Positions 51,453 through 60,702 of a stretch of 64,000 bases of DNA are shown in pieces. Location: the NCBI RefSeq assembly GCF_030687495.1, contig NZ_CP117435.1:3228501-3292500 (forward strand), written 5' to 3'. This DNA is from Pseudomonas sp. FP453 (GTDB lineage: Bacteria; Pseudomonadota; Gammaproteobacteria; Pseudomonadales; Pseudomonadaceae). A model generated the notes under the pieces. It worked only from the letters and a program-made list of their open reading frames with translations. It was not told the DNA's origin and searched no databases. A program made the translations under genes and the position numbers. How positions within the stretch are numbered: the stretch's first letter is position 1; the number at the start of each line of letters is the position of its first letter.

Positions 51453-52615
51453 GCCAGCCCGATAAAAGCGCGTTTGCTACCCGTGTGATCCACGCCGGGC
51501 AAAGCCCCGACCCGACCACCGGCGCGCTGATGCCACCGATCTACGCCAACTCCACCTACCTGCAAGACAGCCCCGGCGTGCACAAGGGCTTCGATTACGG
51601 GCGCTCCCACAACCCCACGCGGTTTGCCCTGGAGCGTTGCGTGGCGGATCTGGAAGGTGGCACCCAGGCGTTTGCCTTCGCATCCGGGCTGGCCGCGATT
51701 TCCACGGTGCTGGAGTTGCTGGACGCCGGCGCCCACATCGTCTCCGGCAATGATTTGTATGGCGGCACCTTCCGCCTGTTCGACAAGGTGCGCCAACGCA
51801 GCGCCGGGCACCGCTTCAGCTTTGTGGATCTGAGCGACGTGTCGGCGTTCGAAGCCGCCTTGCAGGACGATACGCGCATGGTCTGGGTCGAGACGCCCAG
51901 CAACCCATTGCTCAGCCTCACCGACCTCAGCGCCATCGCGCATATCTGCCGGGCGCGGGGAATTATCTGCGTGGCCGACAACACCTTCGCCAGCCCCTGG
52001 ATTCAGCGGCCGCTGGAGTTGGGGTTTGACCTGGTGGTGCATTCCACCACCAAGTACCTCAACGGCCACTCGGATGTGATTGGCGGCATCGCCGTGGTCG
52101 GCGACAACCCTGAGCTGGCGGAACGTGTGGGTTTCCTGCAGAACTCCGTGGGCGCCATCGCCGGGCCGTTCGACGCGTTCCTCACCCTGCGCGGCGTAAA
52201 GACCCTGGCCCTGCGTATAGAACGCCATTGCAGCAACGCACTCGACCTGGCCACCTGGCTGGAGCAACAACCGCAAGTCGCGCGGGTTTACTACCCCGGC
52301 TTGGTTTCCCACCCACAGCACGCACTGGCCCGCCGGCAAATGCGCGGGTTTGGCGGGATGATTTCAGTGGATTTGCGCACAGACCTGGCGGGTGCCACAC
52401 GCTTCCTGGAAAACGTGAAGCTGTTCGCCCTGGCCGAAAGCCTGGGCGGCGTGGAAAGCCTGATCGAGCACCCGGCGATCATGACCCATGCCAGCATCCC
52501 CGCCGACACGCGGGCGCAGTTGGGGATTGGCGATGGGTTGGTGCGGTTGTCGGTGGGGGTTGAGGATGTGGAGGATTTGCGGGCGGACCTGGCGCGGGCC
52601 CTAACACACATCTAA
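51449..52615 (+). CDS. Cystathionine gamma-lyase / gamma-synthase family PLP enzyme
   Basis: A 388-residue Cys/Met-metabolism PLP enzyme. Early region: FATRVIHAGQSPDPTTGALM and IYANSTYLQDSPG, then YGRSHNPTRFALERCVADLE. The PLP Lys is in VHSTTKYLNGHSDVIGG (~residue 201), and SLGGVESLIEHPAIMTH is near the end. Coupled to cystathionine beta-synthase, so it most likely cleaves cystathionine to cysteine, ammonia and 2-oxobutyrate. Gamma-synthase activity cannot be excluded by sequence. Confidence 0.93.
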   Translation: MSQPDKSAFATRVIHAGQSPDPTTGALMPPIYANSTYLQDSPGVHKGFDYGRSHNPTRFALERCVADLEGGTQAFAFASGLAAISTVLELLDAGAHIVSGNDLYGGTFRLFDKVRQRSAGHRFSFVDLSDVSAFEAALQDDTRMVWVETPSNPLLSLTDLSAIAHICRARGIICVADNTFASPWIQRPLELGFDLVVHSTTKYLNGHSDVIGGIAVVGDNPELAERVGFLQNSVGAIAGPFDAFLTLRGVKTLALRIERHCSNALDLATWLEQQPQVARVYYPGLVSHPQHALARRQMRGFGGMISVDLRTDLAGATRFLENVKLFALAESLGGVESLIEHPAIMTHASIPADTRAQLGIGDGLVRLSVGVEDVEDLRADLARALTHI

Positions 52616-52616
52616 C

Positions 52617-52722
52617 GTGTGGGAGCGGGCTTGCTCGCGAATGCGGTGTGTCAGTCAAAGACAAGTTCACTGATCCACCGCATTCGCGAGCAAGTCGAAT
52701 CGTCGCACCGCCGCTCCCACAC
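52617..52722. repeat. REP pair, one arm disrupted
   Basis: Left arm GTGTGGGAGCGGGCTTGCTC at 52617, with GCGAATGCGG. The right arm reads CCGCATTCGCGAGCAAG, then a foreign stretch TCGAATCGTCGCACCG, then CCGCTCCCACAC. The right arm is interrupted by ~15 bases relative to a clean REP. The core GCTTGCTCGC differs from the GCTTGCCCGC type. Confidence 0.85.
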
Positions 52723-52749
52723 TAGCCCGCATCCACAGGGAGAATTGCG

Positions 52750-54948
52750 TCAGGCAGTGGTGACGTTGGCCCGCGCCGCATGCAGCTTCTTGTAGCTCTC
52801 AATCAGGCGCTGATGGCGATCCAGCCCTTCCAGCTTCATGCTGGTCGGCGTGAGGCCATAGAAGCGCACACTGCCATTGACCGAACCAATCACCGCATCC
52901 ATCCGCTCATCCCCAAACATCCGGCGGAAGTTGGCTTCGTAATCCGCCAGCTCCAGGTCGTCGTCCAGTTCCATCTCCAGCACCGCATTCATCGCCTGGT
53001 AGAACAGGCCACGATCAGCGGTGTTGTCGTTGTATTGCAGGAACATTTCCACGCACTCCTTGGCTTCCTCATGTTGCTGCAAGGCGAGGAAGATCAGCAG
53101 CTTCAATTCGAGGATGGTCAACTGACCCCAGGCCGTGTTGTCGTCGAACTCGATGCCGATCAAGGTGGTGATGTCGGTGTAATCGTCCAACTCGCTTTCG
53201 ATCAGGCGCTCGGCCAAGGCGTTGAGCTCGGTATCGTCGAGGCTGTGCAGGTTGAGGATATCGGCGCGGAAAAACAGTGCCTTGTTGGTGTTGTCCCAGA
53301 TCAGGTCGTCCACCGGATAGATTTCCGAGTAGTCGGGCACCAGGATGCGGCAGGCGGTTGCGCCGAGGTGTTCGTACACCGCCATATAGGATTCTTTACC
53401 CATGCCTTCAAGAATGCCGAACAGGGTCGCGGCTTCCTGCACATTGGAGTCGGCGCCTTCGCCGGAGAAGTCCCATTCGACAAATTCGTAGTCCGACTGC
53501 GCGCTGAAGAAGCGCCACGACACCACACCGCTGGAGTCGATGAAGTGCTCGACGAAGTTGTTCGGCTCGGTCACCGCCTGGCCTTCGAAGGTCGGCGCTG
53601 GCAGGTCGTTCAAGCCTTCGAAGCTGCGGCCTTGCAGCAGCTCGGTGAGGCTGCGTTCCAGCGCCACTTCCAGGCTCGGGTGGGCACCAAACGAGGCAAA
53701 CACGCCGCCAGTACGCGGGTTCATCAGGGTCACGCACATCACCGGGAATTCACCGCCCAGGGACGCATCCTTGACCAGCACCGGGAAACCCTGGGCTTCC
53801 AGGCCCTGGATGCCGGCGAGGATCCCCGGGTACTTGGCCAGCACGTCGGCCGGTACATCCGGCAAGGCGAATTCGCCTTCGATGATTTCGCGCTTCACCG
53901 CCCGCTCGAAGATCTCCGACAGGCATTGCACCTGGGCTTCGGCCAGGGTGTTGCCAGCGCTCATGCCGTTGCTGAGGTAGAGGTTTTCGATCAGGTTGGA
54001 CGGGAAGTACACCACTTCACCGTCAGACTGGCGCACGAACGGTAGCGACACGATACCGCGCGCTTCGTTGCCCGAGTTGGTGTCGTACAGGTGCGAGCCG
54101 CGCAATTCGCCGTCGCGGTTGTAGACCTTGAGGCAGTAGGCATCGAGGATTTCCGTCGGCAGTTCATCCTGCGGGCCGGGCTGGAACCAGCGCTCATCCG
54201 GGTAATGCACGAACGGCGCGTTGGCCAGTTCTTCACCCCAGAATTGATCGTTATAGAAGAAGTTGCAGTTGAGCCGCTCGATAAACTCGCCCAACGCCGA
54301 CGCCAATGCGCCCTCCTTGGTCGCGCCCTTGCCGTTGGTAAAGCACATCGGCGAATGGGCATCGCGGATATGCAGCGACCACACGTTGGGCACGATATTG
54401 CGCCACGAGGCGATTTCAATCTTCATGCCCAGGCCGGCGAGAATCGCCGACATGTTGGCGATGGTCTGCTCCAGCGGCAGGTCCTTGCCGGCTATATAAG
54501 TGCCCGCTTCCGAGGTGGAATTGGGCATCAGCAAGGCCTGGGCATCGGCGTCGAGGTTTTCCACTTCTTCGATGATGAACTCAGGACCGGCCTGGACCAC
54601 TTTCTTTACGGTGCAACGATCGATAGAACGCAGGATGCCTTGGCGATCTTTCTCGGAGATATCCGCCGGCAATTCGACCTGGATCTTGAAGATTTGGTTA
54701 TAGCGGTTTTCCGGGTCAACGATGTTGTTCTGCGACAGGCGAATATTGTCCGTGGGGATATCGCGGGTGGAGCAATACAACTTCACGAAGTACGCCGCAC
54801 ACAACGCCGACGACGCCAGGAAGTAATCGAACGGCCCCGGTGCCGAACCATCGCCTTTATAGCGAATGGGTTGGTCGGCAATAACCGTGAAGTCGTCGAA
54901 CTTGGCTTCAAGTCGAAGGTTGTCGAGAAAGTTGACCTTGATTTCCAT
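52750..54948 (-). CDS. OsmC domain-YcaO domain fusion protein
   Basis: A 732-residue protein. Residues 1-~135 are an OsmC-like domain (FTVIADQPIRYKGDGSAPGP, LASSALCAAYFVKLYCSTRD). Residues ~160-560 are YcaO with the ATP-binding motifs SALGEFIERLNCNFF and CLSEIFERAVKREIIEG (the S-x3-E-x2-E-R type elements). Residues ~575-710 are a helical TPR-like tail (LTILELKLLIFLALQQHEEA). E. coli YcaO, without OsmC, assists methylthiolation of ribosomal protein S12 by RimO; the fused OsmC half is common in Pseudomonas. No thiazole/oxazole peptide or dehydrogenase genes are near, so RiPP synthesis is unlikely. Confidence 0.92.
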   Translation of the reverse strand: MEIKVNFLDNLRLEAKFDDFTVIADQPIRYKGDGSAPGPFDYFLASSALCAAYFVKLYCSTRDIPTDNIRLSQNNIVDPENRYNQIFKIQVELPADISEKDRQGILRSIDRCTVKKVVQAGPEFIIEEVENLDADAQALLMPNSTSEAGTYIAGKDLPLEQTIANMSAILAGLGMKIEIASWRNIVPNVWSLHIRDAHSPMCFTNGKGATKEGALASALGEFIERLNCNFFYNDQFWGEELANAPFVHYPDERWFQPGPQDELPTEILDAYCLKVYNRDGELRGSHLYDTNSGNEARGIVSLPFVRQSDGEVVYFPSNLIENLYLSNGMSAGNTLAEAQVQCLSEIFERAVKREIIEGEFALPDVPADVLAKYPGILAGIQGLEAQGFPVLVKDASLGGEFPVMCVTLMNPRTGGVFASFGAHPSLEVALERSLTELLQGRSFEGLNDLPAPTFEGQAVTEPNNFVEHFIDSSGVVSWRFFSAQSDYEFVEWDFSGEGADSNVQEAATLFGILEGMGKESYMAVYEHLGATACRILVPDYSEIYPVDDLIWDNTNKALFFRADILNLHSLDDTELNALAERLIESELDDYTDITTLIGIEFDDNTAWGQLTILELKLLIFLALQQHEEAKECVEMFLQYNDNTADRGLFYQAMNAVLEMELDDDLELADYEANFRRMFGDERMDAVIGSVNGSVRFYGLTPTSMKLEGLDRHQRLIESYKKLHAARANVTTA

Positions 54949-55110
54949 GCGGGCACACCAGAATAACGGCTAAACAAAAATGGCCGCCATTATGAGGTTT
55001 TTCCTCGGGAAGTTTCAGGCTTTTGACCAATGGCTGGCGAAATAGCCAATGTGGATTAATCTTTTCCCAGCTGAGGCCGATTGGCTGAGTGCAACCAGGG
55101 AGTAGTCGGA

Positions 55111-56677
55111 ATGCGCAACAACCAGCCAGTCACACAGCGCGAGATTTCACTCGCGCCTCAGCAAAAAACTTATTTCCGCCACCGACGTTAGAGGTGTGAT
55201 CACCTACTGCAACGACGCCTTCGTTGAAATCAGCGGTTTTGACAGGGCCGATCTGATCGGCGCACCGCAAAATATCGTGCGTCACCCCGATGTACCACCT
55301 GCGGTTTTCGCGCACATGTGGAGTGCCCTCAAGCAGGGCCTGCCGTGGATGGGTATCGTCAAGAACCGCTCCAAGACCGGCGACCACTATTGGGTCAACG
55401 CCTACGTCACGCCGATCTTCGACGGCAGCACGGTGGTCGGTTTCGAGTCGGTACGGGTCAAGCCCAGCGCCGATGAGATCCGGCGTGCCCAGGCGCTGTA
55501 CCGGCGCATCAGCGCCGGCAAACCCGGCGTGCCACGCCAGGACGCGTGGCTGCCAGCGGCGCTGAACTGCGTGCCCTACATGGCAACCGGCGTGGCCGGG
55601 AGCGTGGCGGGCCTGTTTCTCAGTGCGCCTATCGCCCTGGCCGTGGCCGTTGCTGTGGCGATACCGGTCGGCGTGCTTTGCGCGCGCATACGTCAGGGCA
55701 GCATCTTGCACTTGCTGCGCGGCGTGGAACCTTCAACCTCAGACGCGTTAATCGCGCAGATGTACAGCGACGCCCGTGGGCCCCAAGGGCGCCTGGAAAC
55801 CGCGTTCCTCAGCCAGGCCGCACGTCTGAAAACCTGCCTCACCCGCCTGCAGGACAGCGCCGAACAACTCAGCGCCCTCGCCGGCCAATCCGACCAGTTG
55901 GCCAGCGCCAGCGCCAGAGGCCTGGACCGCCAGCGCGTGGAAACCGAACAAGTCTCGGCCGCCGTCAACCAGATGGCTGCCACTACCCAGGAAGTCGCCA
56001 GCCACGTACAGCGCACCGCCGATGCCACCCAGCAAGCCAACGCCCTGACCGGACGCGGCCGCGAGGTGGCACGCGATACCCGCGAAGCCATCGAGCGCCT
56101 CTCCGCCGTGGTCGGCGAAACCGGGGTGACCGTCGCCCAACTGGCCCGCGACAGCGACGAAATCGGCAGCGTGGTGGACGTGATCAAAGGCATTGCCGAT
56201 CAAACCAATTTGCTGGCGCTCAACGCTGCCATCGAGGCCGCCCGCGCCGGCGACATGGGCCGTGGGTTTGCGGTGGTGGCCGACGAAGTGCGCCAACTGG
56301 CGCAACGCACCTCCCAATCCACCACGCAGATCCATGCGTTGATTACCCAATTGCAAGCGTCCTCCAACAACGCCGTACACAGCATGGAAAACGGCCAGCG
56401 CCAAGCCCAGGAAGGCGTGGCGTGGGTGCTGGAGGCGGACCAGGCACTCGTCGGCATCAGCGAAGCGGTGTCGCATATCACCGACATGACCACGCAAATC
56501 GCCGCCGCCACTGAGGAACAGAGCGCGGTGGCCGAGGAAATCAGCCGCAACATCACCACCATTGCCGGGCTGGCCGACCAGACCTCGATCCAGGCTCATC
56601 AATCCACCGACTTGAGCAAAGAACTGACCAATACCGCCGCCACCCAATACGCGCTGGTCGCCCGCTTCAATCGCTGA
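55111..56677 (+). CDS. aer: Aer-like PAS chemoreceptor, frameshifted near the N-terminus
   Basis: The product is a methyl-accepting aerotaxis receptor. ATG 55111 gives [19 protein letters not shown], the standard Aer start, but the frame runs into TAG because of a run of six A (55163-55168). With five A it continues [20 protein letters not shown], the FAD-binding PAS domain (residues ~20-125, with NIVRHPDVP). The intact frame resumes from GTG 55196, which would lack the first ~28 residues. Downstream there are two close membrane helices (~155-195) and the signalling hairpin with [20 protein letters not shown] and [10 protein letters not shown]. It senses redox or oxygen and signals to CheA. 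Confidence 0.88.
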
Positions 56678-56691
56678 TCCCTTCCCTTCAC

Positions 56692-56714
56692 GCGCCCTTT
56701 TACAGGGCGCCTTT
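56692..56714 (+). terminator. Candidate terminator of the aer gene
   Basis: GCGCCC-TTTTACA-GGGCGC followed by CTTT: a six-base GC stem 15 bases after the aer stop. The T-run is short, so termination may be only partial. Confidence 0.5.
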
Positions 56715-56758
56715 GCATGCGCTAACGTCCACCCTCGCCTCTTGTGGATGCCAGTGCC

Positions 56759-57379
56759 ATGTCCATCGCCGATAACCTCCTCGCCTTTACCTTCGCCGCC
56801 ACGCTGCTGACGCTTACACCCGGCCTCGACACTGCATTGGTGCTCAGGACCGCCACGGTGGAGGGCAAGCGCCAGGCGTTGCAGGCCACACTCGGGATCA
56901 ATGCGGGCTGCCTGCTGTGGGGCGCGGCTGTTGCGTTCGGGTTGGGCGCGCTGATTGCGGTCTCGGAAGTGGCCTTCAACCTGCTCAAATACTGCGGCGC
57001 GGCTTACCTGGCCTGGCTGGGGCTGAACATGCTGCTGCGTCCACGGCGCTCGCTGGCGTCAGCCGATGTGGAGGGCAAAGCCGGCGGCAACTGGTTTGTC
57101 AAAGGCATGCTGGGCAATGTGCTGAACCCCAAGGTGGGGATCTTCTACGTGTCGTTCCTGCCGCAGTTCATTCCCCAAGGGCAATCGCTGATCGCCTGGA
57201 CCTTTGGCCTGGTGAGCATCCATGTGGTGCTGGGGCTGGCGTGGTCACTGGTGTTGATCGGCGCCACGCAGCCGCTGTCCGGGTTCTTGCGCCGGGAAAA
57301 GGTCATCCAGTGGATGGACCGTACCACCGGGATGATCTTTGTGCTGTTTGCGGCGAAGTTGGCGTTGAGCCGGCGCTAG
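56759..57379 (+). CDS. LysE/RhtB family amino-acid exporter
   Basis: A 206-residue protein with about six membrane segments. LTLTPGLDTALVLRTATVEG (the P-G-x-D/N motif) lies near residues 20-39, GINAGCLLWGAAVAFGLGAL is the second helix, YCGAAYLAWLGLNMLLRP follows, and GMLGNVLNPKVGIFYVSFLP is the second signature. Substrate unknown; homoserine or threonine is usual for the class. The start at ATG 56759 was preferred to the in-frame ATG 56744. This is the second LysE-type exporter of the window. Confidence 0.9.
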   Translation: MSIADNLLAFTFAATLLTLTPGLDTALVLRTATVEGKRQALQATLGINAGCLLWGAAVAFGLGALIAVSEVAFNLLKYCGAAYLAWLGLNMLLRPRRSLASADVEGKAGGNWFVKGMLGNVLNPKVGIFYVSFLPQFIPQGQSLIAWTFGLVSIHVVLGLAWSLVLIGATQPLSGFLRREKVIQWMDRTTGMIFVLFAAKLALSRR

Positions 57380-57389
57380 TGCGTTGAGC

Positions 57390-57971
57390 TCAGGAGAACA
57401 CGCGCACGATCACCAGCAGTAGCACCAGAAAGGCACCACCGCAGACCAGGTTCAGCTTGAGGTTCTGGCGGTCCAGCTTGCTTTCGATCGATTCAAGCAA
57501 GGTTTGAATATCGCCGGGATTTGCTGGTGGCGCACCTTTCGCATCCGTAGCGGTGACATCGCCGTGAGCGGCCAGGATGCTGCCGCCGACACCACCGCAC
57601 GCGATGGTTATCAGCAGGATCACGGTATCGATGGTATTGGCGGCGGTAAATACATGGACCGGCACATAGGCCGTGCACGTACCCGGCGCGTGAGTCAGTT
57701 CAAGCGCACACTTCATGTACTCCGCGACGCCAAACTTGTAGACCATCGACGTAATTACACCTAGCCCGATCATCAAGATCCCTTTGCGAATGCGCAGGGT
57801 CTTCATATTCAAGAGCAGGCCGAACAGCAGGACGGCGACCACACACAGAAAGCCGCCCGTAGCCAGCGGCCACTGGCTGATGGACACGTTTTTCGCGTAC
57901 AAAACAATCGCCGCAATCACGCCAAAAAGAACAACCCATTCCCACGATTCGAACCACTGCTTGATCTTCAT
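57390..57971 (-). CDS. Hypothetical membrane protein
   Basis: A 193-residue protein with five hydrophobic helices: residues ~13-25 (VVLFGVIAAIVLYA), 38-54 (GGFLCVVAVLLFGLLLN), 66-78, 113-132 (DTVILLITIACGGVGGSILA) and 172-192 (LVCGGAFLVLLLVIVRVFS). There are two cysteines in a periplasmic loop (CALELTHAPGTC). The cytosolic stretch ESIESKLDRQNLKLN is a short coiled coil. No family recognised. Convergent with the LysE gene, 10 bases apart. Confidence 0.7.
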   Translation of the reverse strand: MKIKQWFESWEWVVLFGVIAAIVLYAKNVSISQWPLATGGFLCVVAVLLFGLLLNMKTLRIRKGILMIGLGVITSMVYKFGVAEYMKCALELTHAPGTCTAYVPVHVFTAANTIDTVILLITIACGGVGGSILAAHGDVTATDAKGAPPANPGDIQTLLESIESKLDRQNLKLNLVCGGAFLVLLLVIVRVFS

Positions 57972-58130
57972 GATTGACCGTCACTGCGTTGAACGCGCAG
58001 GCACATCCAACGCTTCCTTGCTGAATTTTGGGCGCGCAGTGTAGCGACAAACGATGGTCCCGGTTGGCCAGCCGGCGAAAAAAACGCTATGGTCGCGCCT
58101 TTCGCAACAGGTCTACAGCGAGGGAGTGCG

Positions 58131-58718
58131 ATGGGCTTTTTAGATCGGTTGTTCGGTGGCCGCTTCACTATGCCGCCGCCCGATGAAACAAACGCCAGCC
58201 ATGCGGCGATCATGCGCGAGATGCGCTCGCCCGAATCTGTCGCGCAAAAACAGGCACTCAAGGTGTTCACCGAAACCCTTCTGTCGCGTGTGCCCGAGGC
58301 AGAAAGCGCGCGACTCGTGCGCCGCGTCCTGCGTAAATATGCCGTGGACCAAGACCCCGCCAGCGCATTGACCGAAGGTTTGCTCGACACCTCCAGAGGC
58401 CAGAAGCTCGCCGACCTTGCCCTGCTCGGCGTCGACTTTCGTGGCTTCGATGGCTTTGAATACCAGGCGCCCTATCTGGTGGCCGCCAGCGGCGTGCAAA
58501 CGCCCTACCACTATGAACACACTGGCACCCGGCCAATGCTGGAAGTGCTGGCGAGCTTCGATCAGTGGCTGACCGCTTTCGACAAGCGCTACCTGCACGT
58601 GGACTCAGGCGATGACGATTACGTCGGGTTTATCGTCGATGCCGACCGCGTTGAGCACACCCTCGAATTGGCCCGGCAGGCGGGCCTGACCGTGACCCTC
58701 GGCACCGGTCATGAGTGA
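58131..58718 (+). CDS. Hypothetical protein paired with the ClpP-fold membrane protein
   Basis: A 195-residue soluble protein. The start MGFLDRLFGGRF at ATG 58131 is preceded by GAGGGAG. The N-terminal ~70 residues are helical (VAQKQALKVFTETLLSRVPE); the C-terminal part is alpha/beta with YLHVDSGDDDYVGFIVDADR, an acidic stretch. I recognise no family. The stop overlaps the next gene by 8 bases, so the two proteins are made together; this one may be a cytosolic partner of the membrane protease-like product. Confidence 0.7.
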   Translation: MGFLDRLFGGRFTMPPPDETNASHAAIMREMRSPESVAQKQALKVFTETLLSRVPEAESARLVRRVLRKYAVDQDPASALTEGLLDTSRGQKLADLALLGVDFRGFDGFEYQAPYLVAASGVQTPYHYEHTGTRPMLEVLASFDQWLTAFDKRYLHVDSGDDDYVGFIVDADRVEHTLELARQAGLTVTLGTGHE

Positions 58719-60249
58719 AGCCGTCACCCCATCACCGCGCAACTACTTGGTCCGCCACTGGCGCGGCGAGTTCTCGCTGGCCCACGCATTCTGGATCAAC
58801 GAAGTGTTGCTCAGCCTGGTGTGCCTGCTGGCGACATCGCCGCTGTACTTCATACTGGTGCGCAACCCGCCAAGCCCCACCGGCTTGCTGATGATGGGCG
58901 TGCCGTTCATGGCCGGCGCGCTGGCCGTCACGCTCTGGCAAGGGGTGGGCGTGTGGCGTTCGGCGCGGTACCACCGCCAGCGCGGCGGCAAGTCCCGCTG
59001 GGTCACCGTGGTGCGCATCCTGGTGATCGTCGGCGCGGTGCAGACGGCTTATTCGTTGTTCGATGTGGTGCCCGCGTTCAAGGCGGCGTTGCGCCTGGCG
59101 ATGGACCCCAATGCGCTGCCCGCCTACCGCATCACTGCGCTCGGCGATAGCGAGCTGGAATTCAGCGGCGGCATCGCGCCCGGCAGCTTTTCAGCCTTCG
59201 AGCAGGCAGTGGCGGATCACCCCGACGTCACCACGGTGCAACTGGACAGCGTGGGCGGCCTGTTCGGCGAAGCCCGGGCCATCGCGCGGCTCATCGAAGA
59301 CAAGGGCCTGAGCACCTATACCAACCGTGAGTGCGTGAGTGCCTGCGCGTTGGTGTTCATGTCCGGCAAGCAGCGTTTGCTCGGCGCTGAGGGCAAGCTG
59401 GGCTTTCATGCCGCGACGCTGTTCGAATCGGGCGAGGCATCGGCGGCCGTCGTCGAGCAGTATCGTGACGCGCTACTCAAACACGGTGCGTCCCGGCAGT
59501 TCGTCGACAAAGTGCTGGCGACCGGCCGTGAAGACATGTGGTTCCCCGACATCACTGAACTCAAGCGCGAACACATCATTACCGCCACCGCAGATGCCCG
59601 TGACTTCACCGATGCGCGCCTGGCAAAGCTGCGGGAACCGGGGCAACTGGACGCCCACCTGCGCAAGTATTTCCAGCTCAAGACCCTGGCCGAAGACGCG
59701 CCTGCGCAGTACGAGGTGGAAAAGGCCAAGGCACAAAACGCCCTGGACAAGGCCTCAACCTTTACCGCATTCGATAAGCTCACGCGGGATCACGACACCT
59801 GGCTGATCCAGGACGCACTGCGCAAGGCTCCTGCCCCACAACTGTTGCGGTTCTGGCAAGCCCAGGCGGCGTTCGTGAACGCGGTGGGGCAAGGCGACGA
59901 GAAGATCTGCGCGTTCTACCTCAGTGGCGTTTACCCTGGGGGCTACAGCGCGCTGCCAGCAACCTTGCTGGCGCTGTTCACGGACAGGCGGAACAGCCAA
60001 CGTGAACTGGTCAAGGCGGCCGCCGAGGTCACGGGTGAGGTTACCCCAACCGCCCAGGCCCGGGCCGATCTGAACCGTGTGTTCACCCACGCCGCGCCCG
60101 GCACCTACGACGCCTATCGAAACCCGACCCAACACGCCCCCGCTGAGGTGTGCAAAGCCCATCAAGAGCTGTACCGCCGAGTGCTCGCGTTGCCGAATCC
60201 AACGCGTGTCGCCGAAGCGTTTCGACTAGTGCCGGGCTACACGCGCTGA
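58711..60249 (+). CDS. Membrane protein with ClpP/crotonase-fold periplasmic domain (COG3904-like)
   Basis: A 512-residue protein. Three membrane helices lie in the first ~125 residues (NEVLLSLVCLLATSPLYFIL, GVPFMAGALAVTLW, VVRILVIVGAVQTAYSLF). Residues ~145-260 are a ClpP-like domain: TVQLDSVGGLFGEARAIARL, then RECVSACALVFMSGKQR (Ser in C-x-S-A-C, the expected nucleophile) and LGFHAATLF with a candidate His. The C-terminal ~240 residues are helical and unassigned. Periplasmic ClpP-fold proteins of this kind have no well-defined substrates. Overlap with the upstream gene implies joint action. Confidence 0.8.
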   Translation: MSEAVTPSPRNYLVRHWRGEFSLAHAFWINEVLLSLVCLLATSPLYFILVRNPPSPTGLLMMGVPFMAGALAVTLWQGVGVWRSARYHRQRGGKSRWVTVVRILVIVGAVQTAYSLFDVVPAFKAALRLAMDPNALPAYRITALGDSELEFSGGIAPGSFSAFEQAVADHPDVTTVQLDSVGGLFGEARAIARLIEDKGLSTYTNRECVSACALVFMSGKQRLLGAEGKLGFHAATLFESGEASAAVVEQYRDALLKHGASRQFVDKVLATGREDMWFPDITELKREHIITATADARDFTDARLAKLREPGQLDAHLRKYFQLKTLAEDAPAQYEVEKAKAQNALDKASTFTAFDKLTRDHDTWLIQDALRKAPAPQLLRFWQAQAAFVNAVGQGDEKICAFYLSGVYPGGYSALPATLLALFTDRRNSQRELVKAAAEVTGEVTPTAQARADLNRVFTHAAPGTYDAYRNPTQHAPAEVCKAHQELYRRVLALPNPTRVAEAFRLVPGYTR

Positions 60250-60255
60250 GTGGGG

Positions 60256-60702
60256 TCAGATGCCTGCGTCTTGCAGCATCTGGAGCAGCGCTTCAGGCCA
60301 GACCGTGTCGCGAGTGGTTCTGAGCTCGCTGACGGACCACCAATGGTGATCGGCCATGACCTGGGTTTCTGACAGCGTCCACTCGGCTTTTGACAGCGCC
60401 GTGCTGGGCGCATGCACGACAAAATAGTGCTCGATGGCCAGCACCGTTTCGCCACTGGGCAGCATCAAGGCAACGCGCCGGTCGGCCACGCAGGCGCCAA
60501 CGCTGTCGCATAAAAGGCCCGTCTCTTCGCGCAATTCGCGTATTGCGGCGGCTTCGAAGGTCTCGCCCTCTTCAACACCGCCACCGGGTGTGGCCCAATA
60601 GTTTTGCCCGGCCAATGCGCCGTCCTTGTGCACAAAGCGAAACAGCAGCACCTCGTGGGCGGGGCTGATCACCAGCAGGCGCGAGGCTTTGCGTTCACGC
60701 AT
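60256..60702 (-). CDS. NUDIX hydrolase
   Basis: A 148-residue protein with a complete Nudix box: GGGVEEGETFEAAAIRELRE followed by ETG (G-x5-E-x7-R-E-U-x-E-E-x-G-U), residues ~40-62. It hydrolyses a nucleoside-diphosphate-linked compound; the substrate is not evident. The start at ATG 60702 puts its first 8 bases within the end of the HIT gene, so the two are coupled. Confidence 0.92.
   Translation of the reverse strand: MRERKASRLLVISPAHEVLLFRFVHKDGALAGQNYWATPGGGVEEGETFEAAAIRELREETGLLCDSVGACVADRRVALMLPSGETVLAIEHYFVVHAPSTALSKAEWTLSETQVMADHHWWSVSELRTTRDTVWPEALLQMLQDAGI

Noticed and set aside
52750..54948. YcaO protein as part of a RiPP (thiazole/oxazole) gene cluster
   Set aside because: No precursor peptide, dehydrogenase or exporter genes nearby, and the OsmC-YcaO-TPR layout is the S12-associated type.
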